A stretch of 64,000 nucleotides of DNA from Micromonospora pallida (lineage in GTDB: Bacteria > Actinomycetota > Actinomycetes > Mycobacteriales > Micromonosporaceae), in assembly GCF_900090325.1 (NCBI RefSeq), contig NZ_FMHW01000002.1, positions 6,635,001-6,699,000 of the forward strand, given 5' to 3'. Below are positions 36,130 through 44,685 of the stretch, piece by piece (the first letter of the stretch is position 1; each line of letters opens with the position of its first letter). The position numbers were made by a program, and so were the translations under genes. The notes under the pieces are model-generated. The model saw only the letters and a list, made by a program, of their open reading frames with translations, had not been told where the DNA came from and searched no databases.

Positions 36130-36244
36130 CTGACCGGCACCGCCTCCTGCGCCTGACCGGCACCGCCTCCTGCGCCTGACCGGCACCGCCTCCTGCGCCT
36201 GACCGGCACCGCCTCCTGCGCCTGACCGGCACCGCCTCCTGCGG
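36130..36244. repeat. Five perfect 23-bp tandem repeats
   Basis: Units begin at 36130, 36153, 36176, 36199 and 36222 (start CTGACCGGCACCGCCTCCTG), identical except for the last base. Each unit junction reads GCCTGACC, which copies the isomerase's last codon and stop (GCCTGACC at 36107). A 23-bp period cannot keep a reading frame. The 36245-36288 remainder is unremarkable. Confidence 0.92.
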
Positions 36245-36288
36245 TGACCGCAACGCCGCAGGGGTGGGAGGCGGTCAGCTCACGGAGG

Positions 36289-36825
36289 TCAGGGGGTGTC
36301 CGCGGTGGCGGCGCGTTTGCGGGCTCGGTGGGCGGCCACGTGCGACCGGGTGGCGCAGCGTTCCGAGCAGAACCGGCGGCAACAGTTGGACGAGGTGTCC
36401 AGGTAGACGTTGCCGCACCGTTCGTCCGCGCAGACCCCGAACCGGGCGCTGCCGTACTCGCAGAGCCAGACCGCGAGCCCCCAGACCGCGCCGGCCAGGT
36501 AGTCGACCGCGATCGAGGCGCCCCGGCTCGCCGGGTGCATGTGCCAGTCGCTGGAGTCGTGCCCGGAGATGTGCGGGTGCACCGGATACGCCTCCAGCAG
36601 GGCGTTCAGCTCGGCGACCGCCTCGGCGTCGCGGGCCGAGGCACCGTACTCGAAGACGCCGCGCAGCCGTTTCCGCGCCCGCCGGAAGGTCGCCAGATCC
36701 CGTTCCGTGATCTCCTCGCGCAGCCCCGCGTCCGCGGCGGGGAGCAGGGACCGGAGATCGTCGAGGTCGTCCAGGCGGGCGTTGACGAGGTCAACCCCAT
36801 TCCGGGCGTACGCGTCGAAGTTCAC
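36289..36825 (-). CDS. CGNR-type zinc finger protein
   Basis: 178 residues. An ABATE-like N-terminal domain (NARLDDLDDLRSLL) and a C-terminal zinc finger with Cys in FGVCADERCGNVYLD and CCRRFCSERCATRSHVAAHR. The usual CGNR tetrad reads CATR here. Such proteins are stress-related DNA-binding regulators. GTG 36825 follows TACCGT by 6 nt, so it is probably leaderless. Confidence 0.87.
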   Translation of the reverse strand: MNFDAYARNGVDLVNARLDDLDDLRSLLPAADAGLREEITERDLATFRRARKRLRGVFEYGASARDAEAVAELNALLEAYPVHPHISGHDSSDWHMHPASRGASIAVDYLAGAVWGLAVWLCEYGSARFGVCADERCGNVYLDTSSNCCRRFCSERCATRSHVAAHRARKRAATADTP

Positions 36826-36846
36826 ACACCAACGGTAGACGACTCG

Positions 36847-38013
36847 TCAGGTCCGTGGCGCATCGATGTAGTGCGGCAGGAACCGGGCGTATCCGTCGGT
36901 GATCAGGTTCTCGCTCTCGCGGATGCCCGCGCCGGCCGATTCGCCGTCGACGATCCAGCTACCCAGCACCACCCGGTTGCCGGCGAACTCCGGTAGGGCC
37001 CGGAACTCCTGATAGCACCAACCCTCGTCGCCGTAGATGCCCGGGTTACTGATCTCGGTGCCCCCGGCGGTGACGATCCGGACCGACGCGCCCTCCCGGC
37101 CGAGCAGCGGCTTCACCACGTACTCGGACATCCCCCGAGGTGAGTCGAGGTACGCCGGAAGTAGCAGTTCGTGCCCGGGGTACAGCTCCCAGAGGACGGC
37201 CAGCAGCGCCTTGTTGGACAGCAGCAGCTTCCAGGCCGGCTCGATCCAGGTGGTCGGGGTGCCCGGTTGCAGGGCGAGGCGCCCGTACGACTCGGCGACC
37301 ATCCACTCCCAGGGGTAGAGCTTGAAACAGGTGGTGATCGGCCGGTCGTGCCGGTCGACGAACCGGCGACCGTCCCAGCCGATCTCCTGGATCGGCATCA
37401 GCTCCGCCTTGAGCCCGGCCTGCCGGGCGCACTCGGCGATGTACCCCGCGGTGATCTGGTCCTCGCCGGAGTCCTCCTCCCGCGACCAGAACACGTGCAC
37501 GGCCGGGTCGTGCAGCTCCCGGCCGATCCGGTGCCAGGCTGCGACCAGCCGCTCGTGCAGGCTGTTCCACTGGTCCAGGTCGGGCCGGGTCTGCTCCAGC
37601 CAGTACCACTGGATGATGCCCGCCTCGACCAGCGAGGTGGGGGTGTCGGCGTTGTACTCCAGCATCTTCGGTGGCCAGGAGCCGTCGTACCAGAGGTCGA
37701 ACCGGCCGTAGAGACTGGGCGGCTGTTCCCGCAGCGACCGGGCCACCGCCTCGGCGGCCCACGCCGGGATGCCGAAGTCGGCGTACCGGTTGCGGGCCAC
37801 CACGTACTCGGCGGCGGCGACCGACATCCGGTGCAGTTCCTCGGTCGCCTCCTCCAGCCGGAGCACCTCGTCCAGGTCGAAGGCGTACGCGGCGGTCTCG
37901 TCCCAGTACGACATGAGTTCGCCGTCGGGCAGCTCGGTCTCGGCGTAGACCAGCCCCTGCTCGCGGATGCTCGCCTGCCAGCCGGGTCGCGGCTCCCGGG
38001 TCTCCCGACGCAC
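36847..38013 (-). CDS. Glutathionylspermidine-synthase-like ATP-grasp protein (YgiC type)
   Basis: 388 residues. ATP-grasp C-N ligase domain with LWYDGSWPPKMLEYNADTPT, the metal/ATP residues in YVVKPLLGREGASV and a final LPHYID. Of the GspS family it is the synthetase domain only, as in E. coli YgiC/YjfC, with no amidase. Actinomycetes make mycothiol, so the substrate is probably not glutathione. Begins 1 bp after the lipoprotein gene's stop. Confidence 0.88.
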   Translation of the reverse strand: MRRETREPRPGWQASIREQGLVYAETELPDGELMSYWDETAAYAFDLDEVLRLEEATEELHRMSVAAAEYVVARNRYADFGIPAWAAEAVARSLREQPPSLYGRFDLWYDGSWPPKMLEYNADTPTSLVEAGIIQWYWLEQTRPDLDQWNSLHERLVAAWHRIGRELHDPAVHVFWSREEDSGEDQITAGYIAECARQAGLKAELMPIQEIGWDGRRFVDRHDRPITTCFKLYPWEWMVAESYGRLALQPGTPTTWIEPAWKLLLSNKALLAVLWELYPGHELLLPAYLDSPRGMSEYVVKPLLGREGASVRIVTAGGTEISNPGIYGDEGWCYQEFRALPEFAGNRVVLGSWIVDGESAGAGIRESENLITDGYARFLPHYIDAPRT

Positions 38014-38014
38014 G

Positions 38015-38314
38015 TCAGCCGCCGCAGTCGGCCAGGTGGGTGCCGAAACCGCCGCGTTCCGGGACGGCCGCCGAGGCCGGCTCCGGGGCGGCGACGTTGC
38101 TGGTCGCTACCGGCTCCTGGAACGCCAACGCCACGGTGCCGCCTCCGCCGGTCGGGCCGAGGGCGCAGTCGTCATCGTCGTCGTCCGAGGTCATGTTGCA
38201 GCCGGAGAGGGCCAGCGCGAGCACGGTGAGCGCGCCGAGTTGCACGGTGGTCGACCGGAGTCGGCGAGGGGTGCGAGTTTCCACCCGTTCGTTGTAGCCC
38301 ATGGTTGCCAGCAC
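38015..38314 (-). CDS. Small lipoprotein paired with the ATP-grasp gene
   Basis: 99 residues. Signal peptide with lipobox LALSGC (Cys about 39), then a run of six Asp, a Gly-rich stretch and a C-terminal GGFGTHLADCGG. E. coli ygiB, next to ygiC, also encodes an exported protein with a Gly/Phe-rich end; the same pairing is suggested here but similarity is weak. GTG 38314 has GGGGGA 4 nt upstream; ATG 38302 is an alternative. Confidence 0.75.
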   Translation of the reverse strand: MLATMGYNERVETRTPRRLRSTTVQLGALTVLALALSGCNMTSDDDDDDCALGPTGGGGTVALAFQEPVATSNVAAPEPASAAVPERGGFGTHLADCGG

Positions 38315-38445
38315 GTCGTCCCCCGGTCGGCAGGGAAATGGCCCTGGTCATCGCTTTTCCCGTCGACTATTCAGGGCGAATCGGACCAGTATGGAGGTGG
38401 CCGCTGGGCGGGCGGGGTTCCCGTCCCGGGCGTTACGCTCGGCTC

Positions 38446-39366
38446 ATGCTCCGTTCGGTCATCCTCGCCGCTGCCCGGTCATCCCGGGTCGAGCGGCTCG
38501 TCGAGACGGCCCCCTACACCCGGGACGTCGTCCGCCGGTTCGTCGCCGGCTCCGGCACCGACGACGCGTTGCGCGCGACCCGCGAACTCGTCGCCGATGG
38601 CTGCACTGTCACCCTCGACTACCTGGGCGAGGACACCGTCAACCCCGAGCAGGCCATCGCCACCCGGGAGGAGTACCTCGCCCTGCTGCGGGCGTTGCGC
38701 GACGCCGGGCTCACCCCGGCCGCCGAGGTGAGCGTGAAGCTCTCCGCCCTCGGTCAGAAGTTCGACGAGCAGCTCGCCTTCGACAACGCGCGGGCCATCT
38801 GCGTCGCCGCCGACGAGGCGGGCACCACGGTGACCCTGGACATGGAGGACCACACCACCACCGACTCGACGCTGGACATCCTCGCCAAGCTCCGGAAGGA
38901 CCACCCGCGCACCGGGGCGGTGCTCCAGGCGTACCTGCGGCGGACCGAGGCGGACTGCCGGGACCTGGCCACCGCCGGCTCCCGGGTCCGGCTCTGCAAG
39001 GGCGCGTACCGGGAGCCGGAGTCGGTCGCGTACCAGTCGGCCCGCGACGTTGACCGCTCCTACGTGCGCTGCATGAACGTGCTGATGTCCGGCGAGGGCT
39101 ACCCCATGCTCGCCACCCACGATCCCCGTCTGATCGCGATCGGCGAGGACCGGGCGCGCTGGTTCGACCGGGGTCCGGGCGCCTTCGAGTTCCAGATGCT
39201 CTACGGCATCCGGCCGGAGGAGCAGGCCCGGCTGGTCGCCGCCGGCTTCACCGTGCGGACGTACGTGCCGTACGGCGACCAGTGGTACGGCTACCTCATG
39301 CGGCGCCTCGCCGAGCGTCCGGCCAACCTCGCCTTCTTCGGTCGCGCCCTGCTCTCCCGGAAGTGA
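38446..39366 (+). CDS. Proline dehydrogenase
   Basis: 306 residues, monofunctional PRODH of Gram-positive type. FAD-dependent oxidation of proline to pyrroline-5-carboxylate at the membrane. Barrel motifs: VSVKLSALG, TVTLDMEDH, QAYLRRTEAD, RLCKGAYREPES, ATHDPRLI and FEFQMLYGIR. No P5C dehydrogenase gene is adjacent. TACGCT ends 6 nt before the ATG, so it is probably leaderless. Confidence 0.93.
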   Translation: MLRSVILAAARSSRVERLVETAPYTRDVVRRFVAGSGTDDALRATRELVADGCTVTLDYLGEDTVNPEQAIATREEYLALLRALRDAGLTPAAEVSVKLSALGQKFDEQLAFDNARAICVAADEAGTTVTLDMEDHTTTDSTLDILAKLRKDHPRTGAVLQAYLRRTEADCRDLATAGSRVRLCKGAYREPESVAYQSARDVDRSYVRCMNVLMSGEGYPMLATHDPRLIAIGEDRARWFDRGPGAFEFQMLYGIRPEEQARLVAAGFTVRTYVPYGDQWYGYLMRRLAERPANLAFFGRALLSRK

Positions 39367-39420
39367 CCGCCCCCGCTTCCCGGAAGTGACCGGCCCTGCT
39401 CTCCCGGAGTGAGTGACCCC
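39349..39420. repeat. Degenerate tandem copies of the proline dehydrogenase 3' end
   Basis: The final codons plus stop (CTCTCCCGGAAGTGACCG) recur twice downstream as CTTCCCGGAAGTGACCGG and CTCTCCCGGAGTGAGTGA, with a period of about 23-24 bp. Confidence 0.75.
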
Positions 39421-39504
39421 TCTGCTCTGCCGGATCGGCCGCCCGGCGTGGGCCGGCGGAGACCCCTTGTCCGCCGGCCCACGCCGGCCGAGCCTCCGCC
39501 GGCC

Positions 39505-39710
39505 CACGCCGCCCGGGCCACGCCGCCCGGGCCACGCCGCCCGGGCCACGCCGCCCGGGCCACGCCGGCCGAGCCTCCGCCGGCCGAGCCTCCGCCGGCC
39601 GGGCTTCCGGTGGCCCACGCCGCACACCGGGCTTCCACCGGCCCACGCCGCACACCGGGCTTCCACCGGCCCACGCCGCACCGGGCCTCTGATGGCCCGC
39701 GTCGCGCGAG
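39505..39710. repeat. Nested GC-rich tandem arrays
   Basis: Three arrays in a row. Four perfect 14-bp units CACGCCGCCCGGGC at 39505, 39519, 39533 and 39547; two 15-bp units GAGCCTCCGCCGGCC at 39571 and 39586; then three to four 26-28-bp units beginning GGGCTTCC at 39601, 39629 and 39657. All lie in a 580-bp gene-free gap. Confidence 0.85.
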
Positions 39711-39859
39711 GCTTCCGGTGGAGCCCGGCGGGCGCCCCCTCTCGACCCACCGCCCCCGTTCCCCGGCGGGTCGACGTGCCGTACGGCTGGTGGGGTCCGC
39801 TGACCGGCCGACCGGCCGGTACCTGGCCGATGTGACGGTCAGCGGGCGCCCCTGAAAAC

Positions 39860-39873
39860 TATCTAGCTAGATA
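39860..39873. promoter_or_regulatory. PadR-type operator without a gene
   Basis: TATCTAGCTAGATA is a perfect palindrome, with a second half site TATCTAGA at 39884. The stretch is AT-rich in a GC-rich region and looks like a PadR-controlled promoter. Neither side has a gene in the right orientation: padR ends toward it and proline dehydrogenase ends far to the left. Confidence 0.5.
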
Positions 39874-39947
39874 TCGACGAGTCTATCTAGAAGGTTTTCT
39901 TTCGGGTACCGCCAATGTGGCCCGGTGGCTCTTGACGGAGCGGGACG

Positions 39948-40289
39948 TCAACAGTTGGGCTCGGGGCGCGGGGTGGTCGGCGCGGCGGTGGCCGGGTCGT
40001 CACCGGGTGGGTTGGTGACCGCCGAGCGGGCCGCCCGTACGCCGTCGGTGGTGAGCCGGTAGTACCGACGGCGCGGCCGCCCCTGGACCTCGTGCGCCGC
40101 CGGGTCCTCCCAGAAGCTCTCCACCCAGCCGGCCAGCTCGAGCCGGGCCAGGAGCGGGTGCAGCGTGCCGGTCTTCAGCTCGGTCTGGTGGGCGATGTCC
40201 CGGCCGTACCGGGGCCGGTCCGGCTCGGCGAGGAGCAGCCGCAGCACCTCGACCGTCTGCGGGGTGAGCCGAGGCCCGGTACGCGCCAT
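39948..40289 (-). CDS. PadR-family transcriptional regulator
   Basis: 113 residues. Winged helix with TPQTVEVLRLLLAEP, YGRDIAHQTELKTGTLHPLLARLE and the wing GRPRRRYYRLT. Short s2-type PadR; the C-terminus is a Pro/Thr-rich tail. Usually represses an adjacent membrane-protein or efflux operon, which is absent here. TAGACT ends 6 nt before the ATG, so it is probably leaderless. Confidence 0.9.
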   Translation of the reverse strand: MARTGPRLTPQTVEVLRLLLAEPDRPRYGRDIAHQTELKTGTLHPLLARLELAGWVESFWEDPAAHEVQGRPRRRYYRLTTDGVRAARSAVTNPPGDDPATAAPTTPRPEPNC

Positions 40290-40576
40290 GACCGGAGTCT
40301 AGGTAAGGGGAAGCCCCCGGTAAGCCGGCGCAAACGGCAGTCCGGACAGCCGAACGGCGTACTCTTCCCGCCGTGGCGGCCGAGCGACCCGGCCATCCAC
40401 GCGGGCCATCCGCGAAGGTACGACCCGATGCCCCTGCACCGGACCACGCTCATGATCGACCACCTCCCGGACCGCCGGGCGGGTCTGGGACACTGAGTGC
40501 GCTCCCAGTGCGGAGCCCCGTGTCCGCAAAGCGGCCCGGGGCGCCCGCCCGGTGGCCCCGGTGGCGCCACCGGAGC

Positions 40577-40715
40577 CACCGGGCGTCCTCCGCCGCGGTT
40601 CGACAGGGACCGGGCGTCGTCCCTGAGTTCGACAGGCACCGGGCGTTCTCCCTGAGCTCAACCGCCACCGGGCGTCGTCCGTCAGCCACCGAGCGTCTTC
40701 CGGTGCAGCTCAACG
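40577..40715. repeat. Degenerate 29-bp repeats
   Basis: Five imperfect units starting CACCGGGCGTC or GACCGGGCGTC, often followed by CTGAGTTCGACAGG. They fill much of the 579-bp gap 40290-40868, in which I find no gene. Confidence 0.7.
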
Positions 40716-40780
40716 GGGGTGGAAGCGGTACCGTCACGAGATCAAATGCGCGAAGGGATCGCGCCGTTCACAGCCGTCCC

Positions 40781-40797
40781 GTTACCGTACTGGTAAC
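40781..40797. promoter_or_regulatory. Inverted repeat before the HTH gene
   Basis: GTTACC-GTACT-GGTAAC, 6-bp arms, 71 bp before the ATG of the small HTH gene. Candidate operator; binder unknown. Confidence 0.4.
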
Positions 40798-40868
40798 ACG
40801 CGCGTTGCCCTCGTGGCGGGACGGACCCCGTCGCAGGCCGCGCTGGGCATGGGATGGGTCGGTGAGCC

Positions 40869-41078
40869 ATGGCCGGGTCGCAGTCCGACGGGCGGCTGTC
40901 GGAGGTCAAGTTCCTCACCGTTGCCGAGGTGGCGGCGGTGATGCGGGTGTCGAAGATGACGGTCTACCGGCTCGTGCACAGCGGTGAGTTGACCGCGGTG
41001 CGGGTCGGACGGTCGTTCCGGGTGCCCGAACACGCGGTGCACGAGTACCTGCGCGGAGCGTTCTCCGAGACCGCCTGA
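40869..41078 (+). CDS. Small excisionase-type HTH protein (Rv0500A-like)
   Basis: 69 residues, one MerR/excisionase winged helix: FLTVAEVAAVMRVSKMTVYR (about 16-35), then GELTAVRVGRSFRVPE. Highly conserved in actinobacteria and found directly before the bS22 gene, as Rv0500A-Rv0500B in M. tuberculosis. It is chromosomal core, not phage, despite the domain name. Targets unknown. Confidence 0.9.
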   Translation: MAGSQSDGRLSEVKFLTVAEVAAVMRVSKMTVYRLVHSGELTAVRVGRSFRVPEHAVHEYLRGAFSETA

Positions 41079-41182
41079 CCGACGCGGCGTACGGCGGGGT
41101 GGACGTGGCGTACGGCGGCCTGCGACGGTGGTGTGTCGGACGGCCCGCGGGGTACGTGACGACGAGCATCGACGGGGGCGCG

Positions 41183-41212
41183 TTGGTCCTGCTGACGCTC
41201 TCCGGCTACCCT
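41183..41212 (+). promoter_or_regulatory. Probable promoter of the bS22 gene
   Basis: TTGGTC (41183) and TACCCT (41207) are 18 bp apart. Transcription would start near 41219, giving a leader of about 130 nt before the 33-residue ORF. The 268-bp gap holds nothing else I can name. Confidence 0.45.
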
Positions 41213-41346
41213 GGTTCCGACCGTGACCACCCAGCGGTGCGCCCCGACGCCCACCCACCAGGTCCGGTCCGTTGTCCGCAAGCGGTACCAGCACCATGTC
41301 GTGGTGCCTCTGGTCCGCCCCGCACGTTGCATCGAAAGGCTGTCGT

Positions 41347-41448
41347 ATGGGCTCGGTGGTCAAGAAGCGCCGCAAGCGCATGGCTAAGAAGAAGCACCGC
41401 AAGCTGCTGCGCAAGACCCGCGTCCAGCGTCGCCGTCTCGGCAAGTGA
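41347..41448 (+). CDS. Small ribosomal protein bS22 (AURKAIP1/COX24 domain)
   Basis: A 33-residue ORF, ATG to TGA, with 19 Lys or Arg: [20 protein letters not shown] then [13 protein letters not shown]. Identical in type to Rv0500B, recognised in mycobacterial ribosome structures as the small-subunit protein bS22. GAAAGG lies before the ATG. Located between the HTH gene and the epimerase, as in M. tuberculosis. Confidence 0.93.
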   Translation: MGSVVKKRRKRMAKKKHRKLLRKTRVQRRRLGK

Positions 41449-41568
41449 CCGGCGCCGGGCGCGACCCGGCACCGGTACCACTTGCCATCTGTCGACCTCG
41501 GAGGCTCAGATGAGAAGGCCGTGGATGTCCCGGCTCGATGATCCGGCCTGCCGGGCAGGGTGCGCGAC

Positions 41569-42639
41569 ATGACCCCCGGTGGCACCTCGGGTGCTCCGGG
41601 GGTCGTCGTCGTGACCGGGGTCGGCCGCTACCTCGGCGCGCACGTCGCCGCCCGGCTCGCCGCCGACCCGAGGATCGACCGGGTGATCGGCGTCGACCCG
41701 CCCGGCGCGGCGGAGCCGGCCGACCTGCTCGACCGGATCGAGCGGGTGCACGTCGACGCCGGCTCGCTCGGCGACCTCCTCGCCGACCTGGCGGTCGACG
41801 CGGTGGTCCACCTGGCCCTGGTCACCGCCCCCGATCGGCAGCAGGGCGGACGGGCGGCGATGAAGGAACAGAACGTCATCGGCACCATGCAGCTCCTCGC
41901 CGCCTGCCAGCGTGCGCCCCGGCTGCGCAAGGTCGTCGTCCGGTCGTCGACCGCCGCCTACGGGGTTTCCTTCCGCGACCCGGCGGTGTTCACCGAGGAG
42001 ACCGAGCCGCGCGAGCTGCCCCGGGGCGGGTTCGGCCGCGACATCCTCGACATCGAGGGGTACGTCCGCGGCTTCCGCCGGCGCCGTCCCGACGTCACCG
42101 CGACCGTGCTGCGCTTCGCGCCGTTCATCGGCTCCACCGCCGACACGACCCTCACCCGGTACTTCCGCCAGCCGGTCGTCCCCACCGTCCTCGGTCGGGA
42201 CCCCCGGTTGCAGTTCGTCCACTTCGACGACGCCCTGGAGGTGCTGCACCGCTCGGTCGTCGAGGACCACCCCGGCACCTACAACGTCGCCGGTCCCGGT
42301 GTGCTCTCGCTCTCGCAGGCCATCCGCCGGGCCGGCCGGATCGAGGTGCCGGTGCTGGAACCGGGGCTGTCCGGGGCGATCGCACTGGCCCGTACGCTCG
42401 GGTACGGCCGACTCGGCCTCGACCAGGTCGACCTCTTCGTGCACGGCCGGGTGGTCGACACCAGCCGGCTCGTCGCGGAGTACGGCTTCACCCCCCGCTC
42501 CACCGCCGCCGCCTTCGACGACTTCATCCGCGCCCACCACGGTGGCGTGGTGGTGACCCGCGACCAGATCGCCGCCGCCGAGCAGGCCGTCCTCGCCGGT
42601 ATCCGGCAGGTCCGGGAAGCCGTTCGGGAGCAGTCGTGA
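41569..42639 (+). CDS. NAD-dependent epimerase/dehydratase family protein
   Basis: 356 residues, extended SDR. Nucleotide site VVVTGVGRYLGAHVA, in which the usual TGxxGxxG reads TGVGRYLG; VVHLAL strand; VVRSSTAAYG with the Ser/Tyr region. Counterpart of M. tuberculosis Rv0501 (galE2). CAGGG lies 8 nt before ATG 41569. Sugar substrate unknown. The stop overlaps the GTG of the acyltransferase. Confidence 0.87.
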   Translation: MTPGGTSGAPGVVVVTGVGRYLGAHVAARLAADPRIDRVIGVDPPGAAEPADLLDRIERVHVDAGSLGDLLADLAVDAVVHLALVTAPDRQQGGRAAMKEQNVIGTMQLLAACQRAPRLRKVVVRSSTAAYGVSFRDPAVFTEETEPRELPRGGFGRDILDIEGYVRGFRRRRPDVTATVLRFAPFIGSTADTTLTRYFRQPVVPTVLGRDPRLQFVHFDDALEVLHRSVVEDHPGTYNVAGPGVLSLSQAIRRAGRIEVPVLEPGLSGAIALARTLGYGRLGLDQVDLFVHGRVVDTSRLVAEYGFTPRSTAAAFDDFIRAHHGGVVVTRDQIAAAEQAVLAGIRQVREAVREQS

Positions 42640-43613
42640 GCCGGCCGGACGAGACCGGGCGGGACGCGACGGTGGGGCGTCCGTTCGATCCGCCGGACGC
42701 CGCCGACCTGGCCCGACCCGCCCGCCGCAACGGTCACCACCCGGCACCCCCCGCCGTGCCGGACGGCCCGCTCGACCAGTGGGACCGCCGGGTCGCCCAG
42801 GGCCTGGCCTTCCTGCGCCGTCGGCTGGCCGGGGACTACGAGATCGACGAGTTCGGGTTCGACCCGGAACTCACCGAGGCGCTCTTCCACCCGGTGCTGC
42901 GCCTGCTCTACCGGGACTGGTTCCGAACCGAGATCACCGGGCTGGAACACGTACCCGCCGAGGGGGCCGGCCTGGTGGTCGGCAACCACTCCGGCACCGT
43001 GGCGCTGGACGCGCTGATCGTCTCCGCCGCCCTGCACGACCGGCACCCGGCGCACCGGTTCCTCCGGCTGCTCGGCGCCGACCTGGTCTTCCGGATGCCG
43101 GTCGTCTCCGAGGTGGCCCGCAAGTCCGGCGGCACGGTCGCCTGCAACCCGGACGCCGAGCGGCTGCTGCGCAACGGTGAGCTGGTCGGCGTCTGGCCCG
43201 AGGGCTTCAAGGGCATCGGCAAGCTCTACGCCGACCGGTACAAGCTGCAACGCTTCGGCCGGGGCGGGTTCGTCTCGGCGGCGCTGCGCACCGGCACCCC
43301 GATCGTTCCGGTGGCCATCGTCGGCGCCGAGGAGACCTATCCGATGCTCGCCGACATCAAGCCGCTCGCCCGCCTGCTCAAGCTTCCCTACTTCCCGATC
43401 ACCCCGACCTTCCCGTGGCTCGGGCCGCTGGGCCTGGTGCCGCTGCCGAGCAAGTGGCTGATCGAGTTCTGCCCGCCGATCCCCACCGCGCACCTGACCG
43501 ACTCGGCCGACGACCCGCTGGTCGTGTTCAACCTCGCCGACCAGGTCCGGGAGACCATCCAGCAGACCCTGCACGAACTCCTGGAACGCCGGCCCGACCC
43601 GTTCGGCCCCTGA
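42636..43613 (+). CDS. Lysophospholipid acyltransferase family protein
   Basis: 325 residues. PlsC-type fold. The catalytic HX4D motif is NHSGTVALD and the second motif VWPEGFKGIG binds glycerol phosphate. A 45-residue Pro/Asp-rich N-terminus precedes the domain. Like Rv0502 in M. tuberculosis, it follows the epimerase gene. Probably acylates a lipid at the membrane; the acceptor is unknown. Confidence 0.88.
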   Translation: MSRPDETGRDATVGRPFDPPDAADLARPARRNGHHPAPPAVPDGPLDQWDRRVAQGLAFLRRRLAGDYEIDEFGFDPELTEALFHPVLRLLYRDWFRTEITGLEHVPAEGAGLVVGNHSGTVALDALIVSAALHDRHPAHRFLRLLGADLVFRMPVVSEVARKSGGTVACNPDAERLLRNGELVGVWPEGFKGIGKLYADRYKLQRFGRGGFVSAALRTGTPIVPVAIVGAEETYPMLADIKPLARLLKLPYFPITPTFPWLGPLGLVPLPSKWLIEFCPPIPTAHLTDSADDPLVVFNLADQVRETIQQTLHELLERRPDPFGP

Positions 43614-43706
43614 CCCGGCGCGGCTGCCCCGGGTGTCCTGCGGGACCACCCGGTCGGTATCGACCGGTTACGATGTGTCTGGCCACTTGACCACAGGGGG
43701 ACTGAC

Positions 43707-44660
43707 ATGGGTAGTCGATGGCGGACCGTCCGGCGGCACCTCGCCGCCGCACTGCTGGCACTGACCATGGGAGCGGTCATCCTGCCCGCACCCGCGCAGG
43801 CGGTGGACTACCCCGGCGGGCGGCGCATCTACAGCGTCGCGCTCGGGGCCATCCCCGCGGCCGGCGCGCCCGCCACCGGTCCGGTCTGGGTCCGGTTGGC
43901 GACCTACTACTTCTTCGGCGACGGCACGGTCACCGAGAGCTTCTGGTACTGGAACCGGGCCACCGTCGTCGGGGCCGCCGGCTCGGGTGTCCGGACGACC
44001 GGCTGCGCCGGCCACGACTGCGAGGTGCGGACCGCCGCCGGGTTCCAGCCCGGTGGCCTGGTGAAGAGCCTGAGCGGCACGTACACCAACTCCGGTGACT
44101 CCATTACCATCACCTGGAGCGGGGACGTCCAGGAGACCTGGCGGGTCAGCGAGCCCGCCAGCGACCTGGCCCGGCTCGACTTCGTCAGCTCCAACTACGG
44201 GGTCACCGTCGGCTGGGGCTTCGGCAGCTCCGCCTCGAACGACGCGTACACGCCGGTCAGCAGCATCCCGCTGACCCAGTACACCGGCCGGTACGCCGGA
44301 TACAGCGGAAGCGTCGGCGCCGCCGGCCCCAGCGGAATGGACCTCCGGTCGTTCTCCCGGTGCAACGGCAACTGCCTGAGCTGGCTCAGCCCGCCGACCG
44401 CCACCTGCTCGTCCTGCCCGAACGGCGCGACATCCTCCCCGATCCGCTACTACCTCGCGGGAGCGGGCCGACGGAACTTCTACGAGCACTGGTGCACCTG
44501 CCTGACGTCGAGCACCTGCTACACCGGCGGATCGCACCGCAAGCCGCAACTCCAGGTGATCGGCGACAACGGGACGTTCCACGGGTGGGTCGGCGTGGAG
44601 GCATCCAACTCCACGGCGAACGCCGGCTACTTCGCGGTGCACTTCCACGTGAACGTCTGA
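43707..44660 (+). CDS. Secreted protein of unknown function
   Basis: 317 residues. A Sec signal peptide ends at PAPAQA (about residue 33); the mature part starts VDYPGGRR. It is rich in Ser, Thr, Gly, Tyr and Trp and has a central cluster of Cys (CNGNC, CSSCPNG, CTCLTSSTC), suggesting disulfides, and a final strand GYFAVHFHV. I recognise no domain. A -10-like TACGAT at 43669 and AGGGGG before the ATG indicate its own promoter. Confidence 0.8.
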   Translation: MGSRWRTVRRHLAAALLALTMGAVILPAPAQAVDYPGGRRIYSVALGAIPAAGAPATGPVWVRLATYYFFGDGTVTESFWYWNRATVVGAAGSGVRTTGCAGHDCEVRTAAGFQPGGLVKSLSGTYTNSGDSITITWSGDVQETWRVSEPASDLARLDFVSSNYGVTVGWGFGSSASNDAYTPVSSIPLTQYTGRYAGYSGSVGAAGPSGMDLRSFSRCNGNCLSWLSPPTATCSSCPNGATSSPIRYYLAGAGRRNFYEHWCTCLTSSTCYTGGSHRKPQLQVIGDNGTFHGWVGVEASNSTANAGYFAVHFHVNV

Positions 44661-44665
44661 CCGGC

Positions 44666-44684
44666 CCGGGGGCACCGCCCCCGG
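44666..44684. terminator. Bidirectional terminator hairpin
   Basis: CCGGGGGC-ACC-GCCCCCGG, a perfect 8-bp stem exactly filling the 25-bp gap between two convergent genes. Confidence 0.75.
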
Positions 44685-44685
44685 C

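Noticed and set aside
36130..36244. Possible CRISPR array
   Set aside because: Units are directly adjacent with no spacers and there are no cas genes.
40869..41078. Excisionase of a prophage
   Set aside because: It is the conserved Rv0500A-type core gene beside bS22; no phage genes nearby.
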